From Bryoerythrophyllum caledonicum (taxonomy: Eukaryota; Streptophyta; Bryopsida; Pottiales; Pottiaceae): a DNA stretch of 64,000 bases. This document shows positions 1 to 10,209 of this stretch, piece by piece. The number at the start of each line of letters is the position of its first letter. Within the stretch, counting starts at the first letter, position 1. The translations under genes and the position numbers were made by a program. The notes beneath the pieces are model-generated. The model saw only the letters and a program-made list of their open reading frames with translations. It did not search any database and was not told where the DNA came from. The stretch lies in NCBI GenBank assembly GCA_963971425.1, contig OZ020525.1, positions 2,707,060-2,771,059 on the forward strand, in the 5' to 3' direction.

Positions 1-142
1 TATTTTGGAATTCATGCTTAACAAGTGAATAACATATGTGCAAACTCTCGAGACCAAATGATACGAAAATCAAGGTCCTTTCAGGACAGTTGTGAGCATG
101 AGAACAATGCCCACCTCTCAAGTATCTAATATTCCATGGACG

Positions 143-2775
143 TTAAAAAGAGAGCCTTGTCCTATCGACATGGCAAACGGAACTCAGGCGCTCCCTCAAA
201 GCTTCATCGTTGCCGAGGCAGTCCACAATCTCCAACGCAGAGTGAAGAACAAAAACACCATCTCCCACGTTTCCAAGCTCAGCCACCACATCTGGGTCCC
301 TCATATAGTCCTACATTACACACAACAAAAACCTTCTTCTCATGTAAAATGGAACTTCATTTTAAACAGGCATTTTGAAAAGTCACCCTCTTTTTGTCTA
401 CTATTTGTTCCCTCTAACTGGTTATTGGATCAACAGAAGAGCTCGGTGGTCTTTTCATCAGCAATTCTGTTAGAATCTGTGGTGTCATGTGAGCGGTTTA
501 GTCGAAGCACCTTCTCTGTGGTAACTAGCATGACCCTCCGACATGGAAACCTCAACTGGAGCTGCTTGAAAACCTCGCTGATTTCTTTCAGATTCTGCAA
601 ACAAACTTGTCGCACTTATGTAAACAAAGGCGCTCCACTCTAACACTACAAAAGCCTAAACCCTGGAGACACAAAGTGCATTTCACACAGACGAAGGATT
701 CGTTTTACAGCATAACATACCTCATTCTTGAAACTGTGATGGTCACTAAAATCCAACCGCTCAACGTGAGAAGCACCTTCCTGGAAACACCCACATCATT
801 CATGTAGCTTCAAATCTCTTACACATTCAACCCTTAACTAATCCCTTATCCATTCACAAGGGGATACTGCAACATAAATCAAATAGTTAGGCCATGGTAA
901 GAACCTGCACGAGGAGAAGATCAACAGACTCGGGGCATCCAACCGCTGAAACACAAAGAACCACAGCGTCTTTGACTTTCAGTAACGGAAACTCTGAAAG
1001 AGAGTTGCTCGAGTAGAAGCAGAGTGGCCGCATGTGACCGCTCACAACAAGCGCGCCTTTCTTCAGGAACGGCTCCAGTGTCTGTCTTATTGACTTCACC
1101 TTGTCGTCTGCCACCTGCACATCACCTCATGTTCTATCAACAAAGGAGATGCGAACAGAAACAGAAGATGGACAAGAGCTCGTTCATACCAATTTAGAAT
1201 GATGGAGAACCACCACATGTGCCCGCTGGAGCGCTCCCAGTGGCTCCCGCATTGGTCCCCGGGGTACAAGCTTCCCATTGCCCCACAACGACACCACATT
1301 GATCATCACAATCTCCAGGTCACGCTCCAATGCCCAGTGCTGCTCAATTCAAGGTCGCAGTAAGCACGCCAAATTCCAAGGCAGAATGCTCAACGAAACG
1401 ACAAATACAAGACCAGCACTTGGGAGAATACGAGTCCTCAGTTTTTCACATATTGATGAAAGAATCCATGTACTTTTCTATACCTAATCATATTTACACG
1501 TAAAACATGTGGCATCTCTTTCCAAGTTCGAGATAACTGACCTGCATTCCGTCGTCAAGAATGGCGACACCGATTTCCTCAGAGCGATCCCATGCATTGC
1601 TTCTCGCTCCACCTTGTTGTTGCAGAATGGACAGTGCTACCTTTGCGCGGTTTGAACCGACACCGAACCTCGTAGGAGTGCCTTGCAGGTGCTTTTGAAG
1701 GAGACGCACTTCATCGCCTCCTCTATAACCCTGCAAGCTGTCAACTTAGGGCAGTCTAGAAACGACACAGGCTGAGTAGAGTTCTCCTCAAGGTGCAGAG
1801 CTGGTACCCGCGAGAGGATAAGTGGGGATACGTGAGCTGCGAGGTAGTGGCGAGCCAAGTAGTCCACCATTGGGGTCTTCCCGCTCCCACCCCATGTCAA
1901 ATTCCCCACGCTGATCACTGCTACTGGGAGTCTGCCACATGCACACAGGATCAGCAACAGACCACTTTCTTGCAAAGCCATGGAGATTCCAGACCACGAA
2001 ACCTAGAGCAAACAATACGAGTCCTTCCAGTACACCAGGTTATAAACTAGATGAGTGACATTGCATTGAAACATGCGCTTTACTCAAATGTATGAAACAA
2101 TTCTAAATCCTAAACCCTAAACAATCAAGTATGTGCTCCAATTGCAAACATCGGAGCTATTTGAAAACCCATCCAATAGTAGGTAACTGATGTAAGAGAT
2201 CCTTGCGTTAAACATGTGTTCCAATCGAACAGGTGAAAAAACCCTAAACAATCAAGTTCGTGCTCCAATTGCGATGGCAACTGACTTGTAGGGTCAAAAA
2301 ACCAGGTGAGTATACAAATAACTCTACTTTCACCACCACCAAATTTCAACCCTGGTTTATATTTGCTATTGCCAAGGACCGTTTCTGTCCAAACACCATT
2401 GGCTCTCCAATCAATTCTATTATACTCAACTCACTACTGCTAGGATTCAGCATCAAAGTGCATACAAGAGAGCTGCTCTCTTAAGACCACCATTCCAGGC
2501 ACTGAAAGAATGAAAACCCATGATCATCATGCAAGGAACGTGGAGATGAATGATGAAACATGGTACCTCGTGGGAGTGAGGATGCGGAGGTGGTACAGCA
2601 GGCCTCGCATGAGAGCGGCGAATGTGTAGAGGGTGCTGGCGACCGAGAGCACAGGCACAAGCGACCTCTCCAGCTTTGGAAGGAGCCTGAGATCGGCGTC
2701 GTGGGTGGCTGCGATGCGCACCACTGCTTTCCGTAGCCTCTCTCCCCATCCAGGCATGGTTGCATTGGAACTCAT
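143..2775 (-). CDS. LPXK: Tetraacyldisaccharide 4'-kinase (LpxK), plant type, 8 exons
   Basis: LpxK phosphorylates the 4' position of the lipid A disaccharide precursor; in plants this bacterial-derived pathway is mitochondrial. Exons on the minus strand: 2775-2567, 1931-1808, 1730-1542, 1339-1190, 1114-905, 780-721, 594-511 and 310-143. All junctions are GT-AG and the frame runs through 1,194 nt, giving 397 residues, the usual plant LpxK length. The Walker A loop GGSGKTP (about residues 84-90) follows the family signature LPVAVISVGNLTW. Later family blocks are GYRGGDE, AILDDGMQHW, LVPRGPMREPL, VERLDFSDHH and VTTEKDYMRDPD. The first Met (2775) is used; a second Met six codons on is possible. 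Intron 1 lies in DNA repeated about 2 kb away. No break or missing motif was seen. Assignment is firm; mitochondrial targeting is from family knowledge. Confidence 0.93.
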
Positions 2776-2965
2776 AAACCCTAAACCTCTAAAACCCTAA
2801 AAACGTGGACCCAGACATGGTGGGATCGGGACTCATAAACTCTAAACCCCTAAAACCCTAAAAACCCTAAACCTCTAAAACCGTGGACCCAGACATGGTT
2901 GGATTGAGACTCATAGCCCCTGAACCTTGAAAACCATAAACCCTAAACCCTGGACCTACAGAGGC
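2776..2965. repeat. Telomere-like CCCTAAA stretches upstream of LpxK
   Basis: Just 5' of the LpxK start, CCCTAAA-type heptamers (the plant telomere repeat, also the telobox core AAACCCTA) recur among near-duplicate 60-80 bp segments containing GTGGACCCAGACATGG. They sit where a promoter or 5' leader is expected. Teloboxes are known in promoters of plant housekeeping genes; use here is inference. Confidence 0.6.
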
Positions 2966-3245
2966 TCAGCCTTCTATTCAAGAGTTTTTCCTGATTGAGC
3001 TTGGTGCTATCTGGATGGTGTTTTGCAACCCTCTTCCACTTTGGTCAGTACTGAAGTAAAATAACGTTAAAATAAATTTAGAAAAAAAAATTATTTTTAG
3101 TAAGTTAAAAAGTAAAAGTAAAAAAGTAACATCTTTTCTTAGAAAGGAAAAAGAATAAGTATATAAGACCTCTACGGATACAAAGGTTTCATGTTATTTT
3201 GATAAATAATTCTTACAGAATTAATATATATTTCTTCCACAATCC

Positions 3246-3736
3246 ATGGCGATATCAGCTTCTGCTTTGGCTTTAAATCTTAAGAAAGCAGAATTGTGTG
3301 GAACAAGAGTCTTTTGTGGTATTTGTTTGGAAGATGAAACCCCATATGCACATTGCAAATTGTGATGTGGACATTGCTTTTGTGAAAAGTGCATTGTGAC
3401 ATGGGGACAAACTCAAGAATTGGAAAGATCACTAAGCATATCATGCCCACTTTGTAGGCAAAATATTGAAGATGAGATGACTTTTGTAATCTTCCCTCTT
3501 TCCATAGCGGACTTTTATAAGATGACTCCTAGCCAATATTTGCTAAACTTGAATGAGCGGATCAACACACACCTAGGAATAGGGCCCTCACATGGTCTGA
3601 GTATAAGATTCAATGTTTTAGACTTACCTAAGAGGGAGAGAACCCACATAATCAATTTTTTAAATGAAATTGGCAAGTCTATCCAACAGGGCCAACTAAA
3701 CCCTAGCCACCCAAGTCTTCATGTATCCGAATAAAT
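3246..3736 (+). pseudogene. RING-HC finger protein, copy A, one in-frame stop
   Basis: The frame from the ATG at 3246 gives a small RING-HC protein: CGIC at codons 24-27, then C-G-H and C-x2-C, then CPLC, which complete a C3HC4 zinc-binding pattern expected of an E3 ubiquitin ligase. Codon 40 (3363-3365) is TGA where copies B and C have CAA, cutting the RING in half. The frame then stays open for about 120 more codons to the stop at 3734-3736, with a C-terminal part (MTPSQYLLNLNERI) unlike named families I recognise. The long open tail and otherwise intact ligands suggest recent loss. Its substrates cannot be inferred. Confidence 0.7.
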
Positions 3737-4625
3737 TCTTTCATATTTTATTTATTGTCGACCAACATTGTTTTCAGCCATCCATTCTTTACGAATTATT
3801 TATCATATTGTAATTTGTCTAAATAAATGGTTGAAATATTTTAAGCTTTTCTTAGATAGGTATTGATTTTTGAAGTGGATGTTTTCATACTTAGTATGAG
3901 CATTTAGGGGTAATAGGAAGACAACAATTACCACCATGTTTACATTTACACGGATGGATAATTGTAGCTACTAACATTATTAATGCTTAACAGAAGACAA
4001 CAATATCATCCATATCCTCAACTTGGATGAAATATCTAGCTACTTTCATCTTGAGACCAAGAAACTTAGGACAAACTATACGACTCCTTCCAATACATCA
4101 AATTTATGTTTAGTAACTCAGATGAGTGACTTTGCATTGAAACATGGACTTTTATCAAATGTAGAAAACAATTGTAATTCCTAAATCCTAAAAAATCAAT
4201 TATGTGCTCCAATTGCAAACATTTAAGCTCTATGTAAACTCATCCGATAGTAGGTAAGTGATGTACGATCCTTGCATTAAACATGTGTTCCAATGAAAGG
4301 GGCGAAACAACCCACAACAATTGAGTTTGAGCTCCAAATGCGAAGAAAGTAAGATGGCAAGTGGCATATTGGGTTAAAAAAACCAGGTGAGTATACAAAC
4401 AACTCTACTTCGAGCACCATCAAATTTCAATTATGATTGTTTATATTTGCTATTGCCAAGAACCAATTCTATCCAAACACCATTAGCTCTCCAATCAACT
4501 CCACTTCATTCAAACATACTCAACTTACTCATGCTAAAAGTAGAAGAAGAAAAAAAAGTATAAACCATGGACCACAAATTTATGTTCAAGATTACAATAT
4601 ACTTTAAAAAGAGTTTTAAAAGTGA

Positions 4626-4712
4626 AAGAAGTTAAAGAAGTAAAAGAAGTAAAAGAAGTAAAAGAAGTAAAAGAAGTAAAAGAAGTAGAAGAAGTAAAAG
4701 AAGTAAAAGTAG
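4626..4712 (+). repeat. (AAGAAGTAA)n microsatellite upstream of RING copy B
   Basis: About nine near-perfect copies of a 9 bp unit AAGAAGTAA precede copy B. Units A and C carry related, less regular AGTAAAAG-rich tracts at the same place, so the array is a local expansion of an inherited purine tract. Confidence 0.85.
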
Positions 4713-4824
4713 GAAAACAAAAGAAGAAGTATATAAGACCTTTATGGATACAAAGGATTCATATTATCTAATATAATATATGATTCATAAAAATAAAATA
4801 AAAAATATATTTCTTCCATATTCC

Positions 4825-5261
4825 ATGGTAGTGTCAATCTCTGCTTGCGCTGTAGATCTAGGAAAAACGGAATTATGTGCAACAAAAGTCTTTTGTGGTA
4901 TTTGTTTGGAAGAAGAAGTGCCACATGCACAATTCAAAATGCAATGTGGACATTGCTTTTGTGAGGAGTGCATTTTGAAATGGGGACAAGCTCAAAAAGA
5001 TAAAAGATCATCAAACATATCATGCCCACTTTGTAGGCAAGATATTGAAGATAACATGGTTTGGTAATATTTAATACCGTTCCCACAACCGACTTTCATG
5101 ACATAGCTCCTCCTACATATGGTCAAACTTTGAGAAGACTTATCTCTACACATTGCCCAAAAATGATGCCCACATTTCGTGTAAGTACAAAAGTTGAAGT
5201 TTCAGGACTTGAATCCTTCGGAATACCTCAATGGGAAGAAACCAAAATAATAATTTTGTAG
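4825..5261 (+). pseudogene. RING-HC finger protein, copy B, one-base frameshift
   Basis: The ATG at 4825 aligns with the start of copy A. The RING is complete: CGIC, CGHCFCEEC and CPLC, with no missing ligand. After the RING the frame stops at 5065-5067. The other copies show why: copy C has ATGGTTATGG where copy B has ATGGTTTGG, one base fewer. The original frame then continues to 5261 in the next register and matches the tail of copy A. A 76-80 residue RING-only protein could still be made, so function is not excluded. An alternative start 45 nt upstream (4780) is open but absent from the sister copies. Confidence 0.65.
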
Positions 5262-6109
5262 ATCAAGTTAGCGAGTAGGACCACTTAATCCCAGCATCCA
5301 TATATTGGATTAGTGAAATAATAAAATACAATTTCGTCTATTGACATTCTTTTCATCCATCCTTTTTTATGTCCTGTAGAAGTGATTCAAATATTTTAGT
5401 AATTAGAAGTTGAATTTTGAAGTGGGTGTTTCTATATTTAGTATGAGCATTTAGGGGGAAACATGAAGACGATTATATCATCCATGTATACATTTACTTG
5501 AATGAAGAACTGCCAGAGCTACTTTCACTTTGCCAACTCAAAGACGATGATATCATCCATGTTTACAGTAGATCGAATGAATAATCACAGCCACTTTCAT
5601 CCTTGATGCTGACTAGACTAGACTAGACGAGACTGGACGAGAATTAGGGTTAGAATTCCCAGAACCGTTAAAATTGTAGTTCATAGATCTGAGGAAACAA
5701 AATGTGCCTCCTCCGTAGATAATAATCGACTCCCATCCAATGACGGGTTTAGGCCCTTATACATTTTGTTTGAGATTGTGAGCCTCTCTCCCCAAAATCC
5801 ATGGAAATGAACCCTCCTACTTCTGGGCTCTTAAACCCTAGACCCTGGACCCACAAATTGCGTTCAGGATCACAAGAATTTAAATTTAATTTTTTTAAAA
5901 GAACGAAAAAGTAGAAAAACAAAAGAAGAAGTATAAACCCTAGGCCCACATATTTGGGTTCAGAATCGTGATATATTACTTTTAAAAGAGTTCATAAAGT
6001 AAAAGAGTGAAAAAGTAAAAGTACAAAGAAAAAGAAAAAGAATGTAAGACCCTCTATGTTATTTTATATAATTCTTACAAAATTTATATATTAATTTCTT
6101 CCATAATCC

Positions 6110-6714
6110 ATGACAACATCAGTTTCTTTTATGGCTTTAAATCTAGGAAAAATGGAATTATGTGCAGCAAAAATCTTTTTTAGTATTTGTTTGGAAGATG
6201 AAGTGCCACATGGGCAATTCAAATTGCAATGTGGACATGGCCTTTGTGAGGTGTGCATTTTGAAATAGGGAGAAACTCAAAATGTCAAAAAATTACCAAA
6301 CATATCATGCCCACTTTCCAGGCAAGATATTGAAGATAACATGGTTATGGTACACTTTGATAATGTTTCTGCAACGGACTTTTGTAATGTATCTCCTTCC
6401 CAATAGAGTTTTCCTGAAAGTGCTTCATGAAGGGGCAAGTCAGGAGGAATATGGTGCCAAGACAATATGAGATGTGTAAACGGAAAGAAAGAGAGCATGA
6501 GAAAATTTCATATTGCATTTTTTTGCACCAATGAAATGCTTTGCAATCAATGTTCTTGGGCCGTACCCCATGCAAGCTAAAGCTTCCCCATAGTACCCTA
6601 AGTTCTCACAAGGTTGACCAATAGTTTGGCGACTTTTAGGAAAACTCCAATATATTCAGAATTTGAGGGAACTTATCCGTACATACCAAAAAAAGATGCC
6701 CACATTTCGTGTGA
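6110..6714 (+). pseudogene. RING-HC finger protein, copy C, degenerate and split by an insert
   Basis: Starting at the ATG at 6110, this copy aligns with A and B but has lost several zinc ligands: the first RING Cys is Phe (FFSIC), a loop Cys is Gly (CGHGLC) and the last Cys is Ser (CPLS). The conserved Trp codon after CILK is TAG, and a later stop follows SPSQ. The copy is cut at about 6714, within sequence matching 5180-5190 of copy B, and its downstream part resumes at about 12415. It is the most decayed of the three. Confidence 0.75.
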
Positions 6715-6989
6715 GGGGGGTTTCACACGCGGACCAAAGGTTGAGAGGCCAAGTGCTACTTGCAATTTGATTGGTATAGAGCCTCAAAATCGGCCTTGGT
6801 CGGCCTCTCGGCTTTCACACACGGACCAAGGGTCGAGAGGCCAAGAGGTCTAAAATGCCTACAAGGCAGCACTTTTTGGAGGTTTTGACGCCAAGGGTTC
6901 GGTCCCTCGAGAGAAGTTTGAGTTTTCATTCTCGTTCGGACCGAATTCTTGCCGAACGTTAAAGAGTTTGGTCCGCACGGGCCGTTGCA

Positions 6990-7790
6990 CTTAAGCAAGT
7001 GCAGAGGTGAGCGTCGCCAATGATTGCCATGTTGGCTCAAATCCAACGTGGCCGATGGGCGTAAGAGCCCAACGCCACGACATCAACAAATAAGGAGGGA
7101 CCAAGAAGGTGATGGACGTATGCCCCATCCTCACGTATTGTTGTCCGTGTATCCCCTAATGGGGATAAATTCTCAAAAATGTACCTCGGTGGCGCTGATT
7201 GGTGGATAATCCATCACTGGATGAGCGTGAACAAATCTCCGAAGAGCCTTGATCGTGGATCATCCAATCCATGGCCAGTGCGCACGTAGATGTCTTTGGT
7301 AAGGCCATCCCGCAAACACCAAGTCCACCTGACGCCATTGTCGCAGATCATCCTCACTTATCAACATCACATCACGTGGCAACTTCTCAAAACACCCCTG
7401 AATGACAGAAGGTGGTAACAGCTCCGGATACAACGCTAGAAGACATTGAATGAATTGGTGAGCAACATGGTTGGCTGCAAAGCTACTATCTACGTGAATG
7501 TATCGGCATATCTTGAGCCCGACCTCTAACACAACCGCGAGCTCCGCATAGATATCGGCAAATAGCTCCACGAGGGTAATACCCTCATCCAGTGGTCGCC
7601 ACTGAATAGTGCGAGCCAACAACGGAGTGGAAGAATTAAGTGAGAGATATGGAGCATCCTGGGCATCCACGATTGCCAAGCTGCGACGAGTGAGCTCCAA
7701 TTGAGTCCTCCATGGAGGAGGTGGATCCTTGCAATGAAGTGCAAGGATCTCTAGTGGTCTATGCTTACGAGATTCCACTTCTCTTGACAT
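6990..7790 (-). pseudogene. Retroelement-associated C5-cytosine DNA methyltransferase domain, decayed
   Basis: The minus strand encodes recognisable C5-MTase blocks in order. Motif I-like GITLVELFADIY lies near 7577, followed by a motif II-like YIHVDSS. Motif IV appears as VFAGWPYQ with TAC at 7299-7301, where the catalytic Cys of PCQ should be, so the enzyme is dead. After a frameshift near 7270 come GLDDPRSRLF, an in-frame stop, a motif VI-like YIFENLSPLGDTR near 7165-7190, and ALGSYAHRPRWI near 7050 at the place of motif VIII. It follows the protease in the same direction, as part of one polyprotein. Retroelement-borne DNMTs are known from dinoflagellates and charophyte algae. The family call rests on motifs seen by eye. 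Confidence 0.65.
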
Positions 7791-7887
7791 GAAAACATAT
7801 GTCTCCTCCAAAAGTGTAGAACCACGTGATAAATCGGATGCCAAGGCTCTACACCCAAATATAGCATCCGCCTTAGAAGTCAGCGCG

Positions 7888-8190
7888 CTAGCTGCAAAGG
7901 CAACCGGAATGAGCTCCTTTATGATGAAGTGTCTGCTCACCTACCAAGATGTCGTAGTTGGTGGCACCAGTCACAGCGCACTGAAGAGATACGTGGAAGA
8001 ACAAAGGACCAAATTCCACGTCGAACAACAAGTGTAACGGATGTTGGGTGTAGCCCATGGCCTTCTCCATGCCTTCAATCAATGTAACAATTGTAAATGA
8101 ACAAGACTCGAGGTCCGAAGCACCCAAACCCAAATCTTGGGCAAGTTGCTTGCCAATCATCACTGGCTGAGCTCAAGAGTCCAACATGAC
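7888..8190 (-). pseudogene. Retropepsin-like aspartic protease remnant
   Basis: The minus strand reads YVMLDS, then TGA at 8173-8175, then AQPVMIGKQLAQDLGL. The retropepsin active site D-S/T-G-A is thus present with its Gly codon turned into a stop. Further on, CAVTGATNYDILVGEQTL resembles the C-terminal part of Ty3-type proteases. It sits between the gag linker and the methyltransferase block in one orientation, the gag-pol order of a Ty3-like element. It is not functional. Confidence 0.6.
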
Positions 8191-9084
8191 ATAGACGAAG
8201 GTAGCTCGGATGGGGTTGCCGTCCGTACGACCAAACAACATAACTTATCATTGCTCACCAAGTGTACCACCCTTAGACCACATTGCGTCGCTCCTATGCC
8301 GACCGGGCCGCAAAGTCAGCCAAATAAGCCACTTCTTAGATCAATGATTGATCCCTGGAAGACTGCTCCATAGGTGTAGAAGTGGCATTTCCAACAAACG
8401 CAGAAATAGCCTCCGCCGCCAACTTGGCCCGCATTGCCACAAAATCCTCCTTGGTGGGTGGAGCCGTTACTACTTGCAACACCTCCAACGATGGCATGGG
8501 CACCTTGCTCTTCAACATACTACCCGCATATGGAATACACTAGATGGTTGAAAATCCGGTGTTAGAAAGTCAACACTGGCAAATACCAACAACTGCAACA
8601 CCTTATACGCCAAGGTGTGTGCAACATCTCCATGACTAGAAACATCGGTGGGATTGGGGTCGGAGTAGGAGCGGCAGTAGAAGTAATTGCATCCGCGATG
8701 CAGAACGGAAGAGGTAACCAGGACTAACCAATGTGGTCCGACAAACCTGTGTGGCGCAGACGGCCACCACTATTCGGCATAGAAGGAGAAGACGCGATTG
8801 TCTTTGCCGTAGTCTGAGCATGAGTAGCTATTGTTGCCACCACCTCCTCTGAAACGCCATAGAAGTAGCGATCTAGGGCAAAAGGTGAGCCATGACCCCT
8901 TACCGGAGGCCGTGTATCAGCTACTTGCCTCAAAGAAGCCATCGCGTTCATCTGCTTCTACAACTCCGTCATTTCAGCCTGGAGTGTCTTCAATACATCT
9001 GATGCAATAGCTAAAGACGGTGAACACTTCTCCAAGTGAACAAAAAAGCAATATTGATCACTTAGCTAGTCTTGCCACAATGAG
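8191..9084 (-). pseudogene. Gag-protease linker region of the retroelement polyprotein, decayed
   Basis: Open minus-strand stretches (for example TKEDFVAMRAKLAAEA near 8400-8460, and MNAMASLRQVADTRPP ending near 8951) separated by stops and shifts join the gag-like and protease-like parts. No domain is recognised. The low-complexity Ala/Pro/Thr-rich make-up fits a linker between nucleocapsid and protease. Confidence 0.4.
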
Positions 9085-10200
9085 AACATATCACGGTCTC
9101 CTTTTTCTGCCCCCACTCTTGTCTGTACATTTAGCCGCCTCGATCTTGGGCTTGGCCTTCACGGTGCTTGCTTTTTTTTTCTTGGAATAGTTAGGGTCCT
9201 CCTTAGAGTGACCCACCACTTTACAAGCCCAATAATGCTCAACATTTCTAGGTTGTCCCTCCGCCAAGCTACCAGTAGCTGTAGCAAGCTTCTTGGGCTT
9301 GGGAGCTTCCAGTAGTGACGTGACCAAATCCGTGGCCTCCCTCACGTCCAGTGCTCTATCAAGCACTTCCGCCTCGGCAAAAGCCTACACCAAAGTGGCA
9401 TTACCGTGATACCAAAAAAGAAGATGAAGACTAATTAACTCCACCATCCGCTTATCCAGCTTCGATACAAAGATCTTCATCAGCCAGCGCTCCGTGAACA
9501 CATCACCGGCTTCCGCTGACAATCGTGCCAACCGGGTATACATAGTGCGTGGGGTGCCCTCCTTCTTTTGGCGGAAATCCTGGATGCGCTACATCTGATC
9601 ACACTTGAACCCCCCGTATTCCACCTCCACATGCGCCATGAATTGTGCCAAGTACCGAAGACTGTTGGATTGCCAACCGCCATCAATGCTGCATGTATGG
9701 CTCCGGCCAAACGGGACATGGCTCCCATGCCAGCCCGTTCATCCACAATGGCAACACCTTTGGCTCTACAGTCCTCACTGAGGAAACTCTCTTCCACCAA
9801 AGGCTCCTTGGTGGAAGTGGAGAGTTGGGCAACCGCACTCTTCTTAAGTGCAGTCACCAACTCCACACGCTGGCCCAGTACTCCTCAACAAGACTCACAT
9901 CTCCCTCGTATTGCGCAGGCCAGCTCCCATATGTCTGAAGAGCCTTCAACTCCAAATGCTAGGGCAAGAGCTCAAACGAATATCAGCCGTTAAACCACAA
10001 CGTCCGCAAGCGCTTGTCCTTCATCCAGGTCTGGAATTGGTGCTGCCAACTGGGCGGAGAGATGCCTCCAACCCATCCCGAGAACCTATCTCCCTCGACA
10101 CGACGGAGATTGTCTTTCATGTTGTTAAACGTGCCCACGCTCTAGACCCGAAGCCTACGCTCGGTATCCAATACCAAAGCTGGCTCAAAAGCCTCATCGG
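9085..10200 (-). pseudogene. Ty3-type gag remnant with degraded zinc knuckle
   Basis: Read right to left, fragments in shifting frames match a Ty3-like gag order: WQHQFQTWMKDKRLRTLW near 10010-10060, IQDFRQK..GTPRTMYTRLARL near 9530-9590, FVSKLDKRMVELI near 9445-9480, then TDLVTSLLEAPKPKK. The nucleocapsid motif survives as YWACKVVGHSKEDPNY (about 9190-9240). In a CCHC knuckle the first and last residues should be Cys; here both are Tyr, each explained by one G-to-A change. Many stops and shifts show an old, dead copy. Confidence 0.6.
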
Positions 10201-10209
10201 TATCTGACC

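Noticed and set aside
92..643. 183-codon plus-strand open frame
   Set aside because: It overlaps LpxK exons 7 and 8 on the other strand, whose frame, splice sites and motifs are clear.
2776..2965. True chromosome end
   Set aside because: The CCCTAAA runs are short, irregular and lie between genes, so they are interstitial or promoter-type repeats.
5061..5261. Separate small gene
   Set aside because: It is the shifted tail of RING copy B, shown by comparison with copies A and C.
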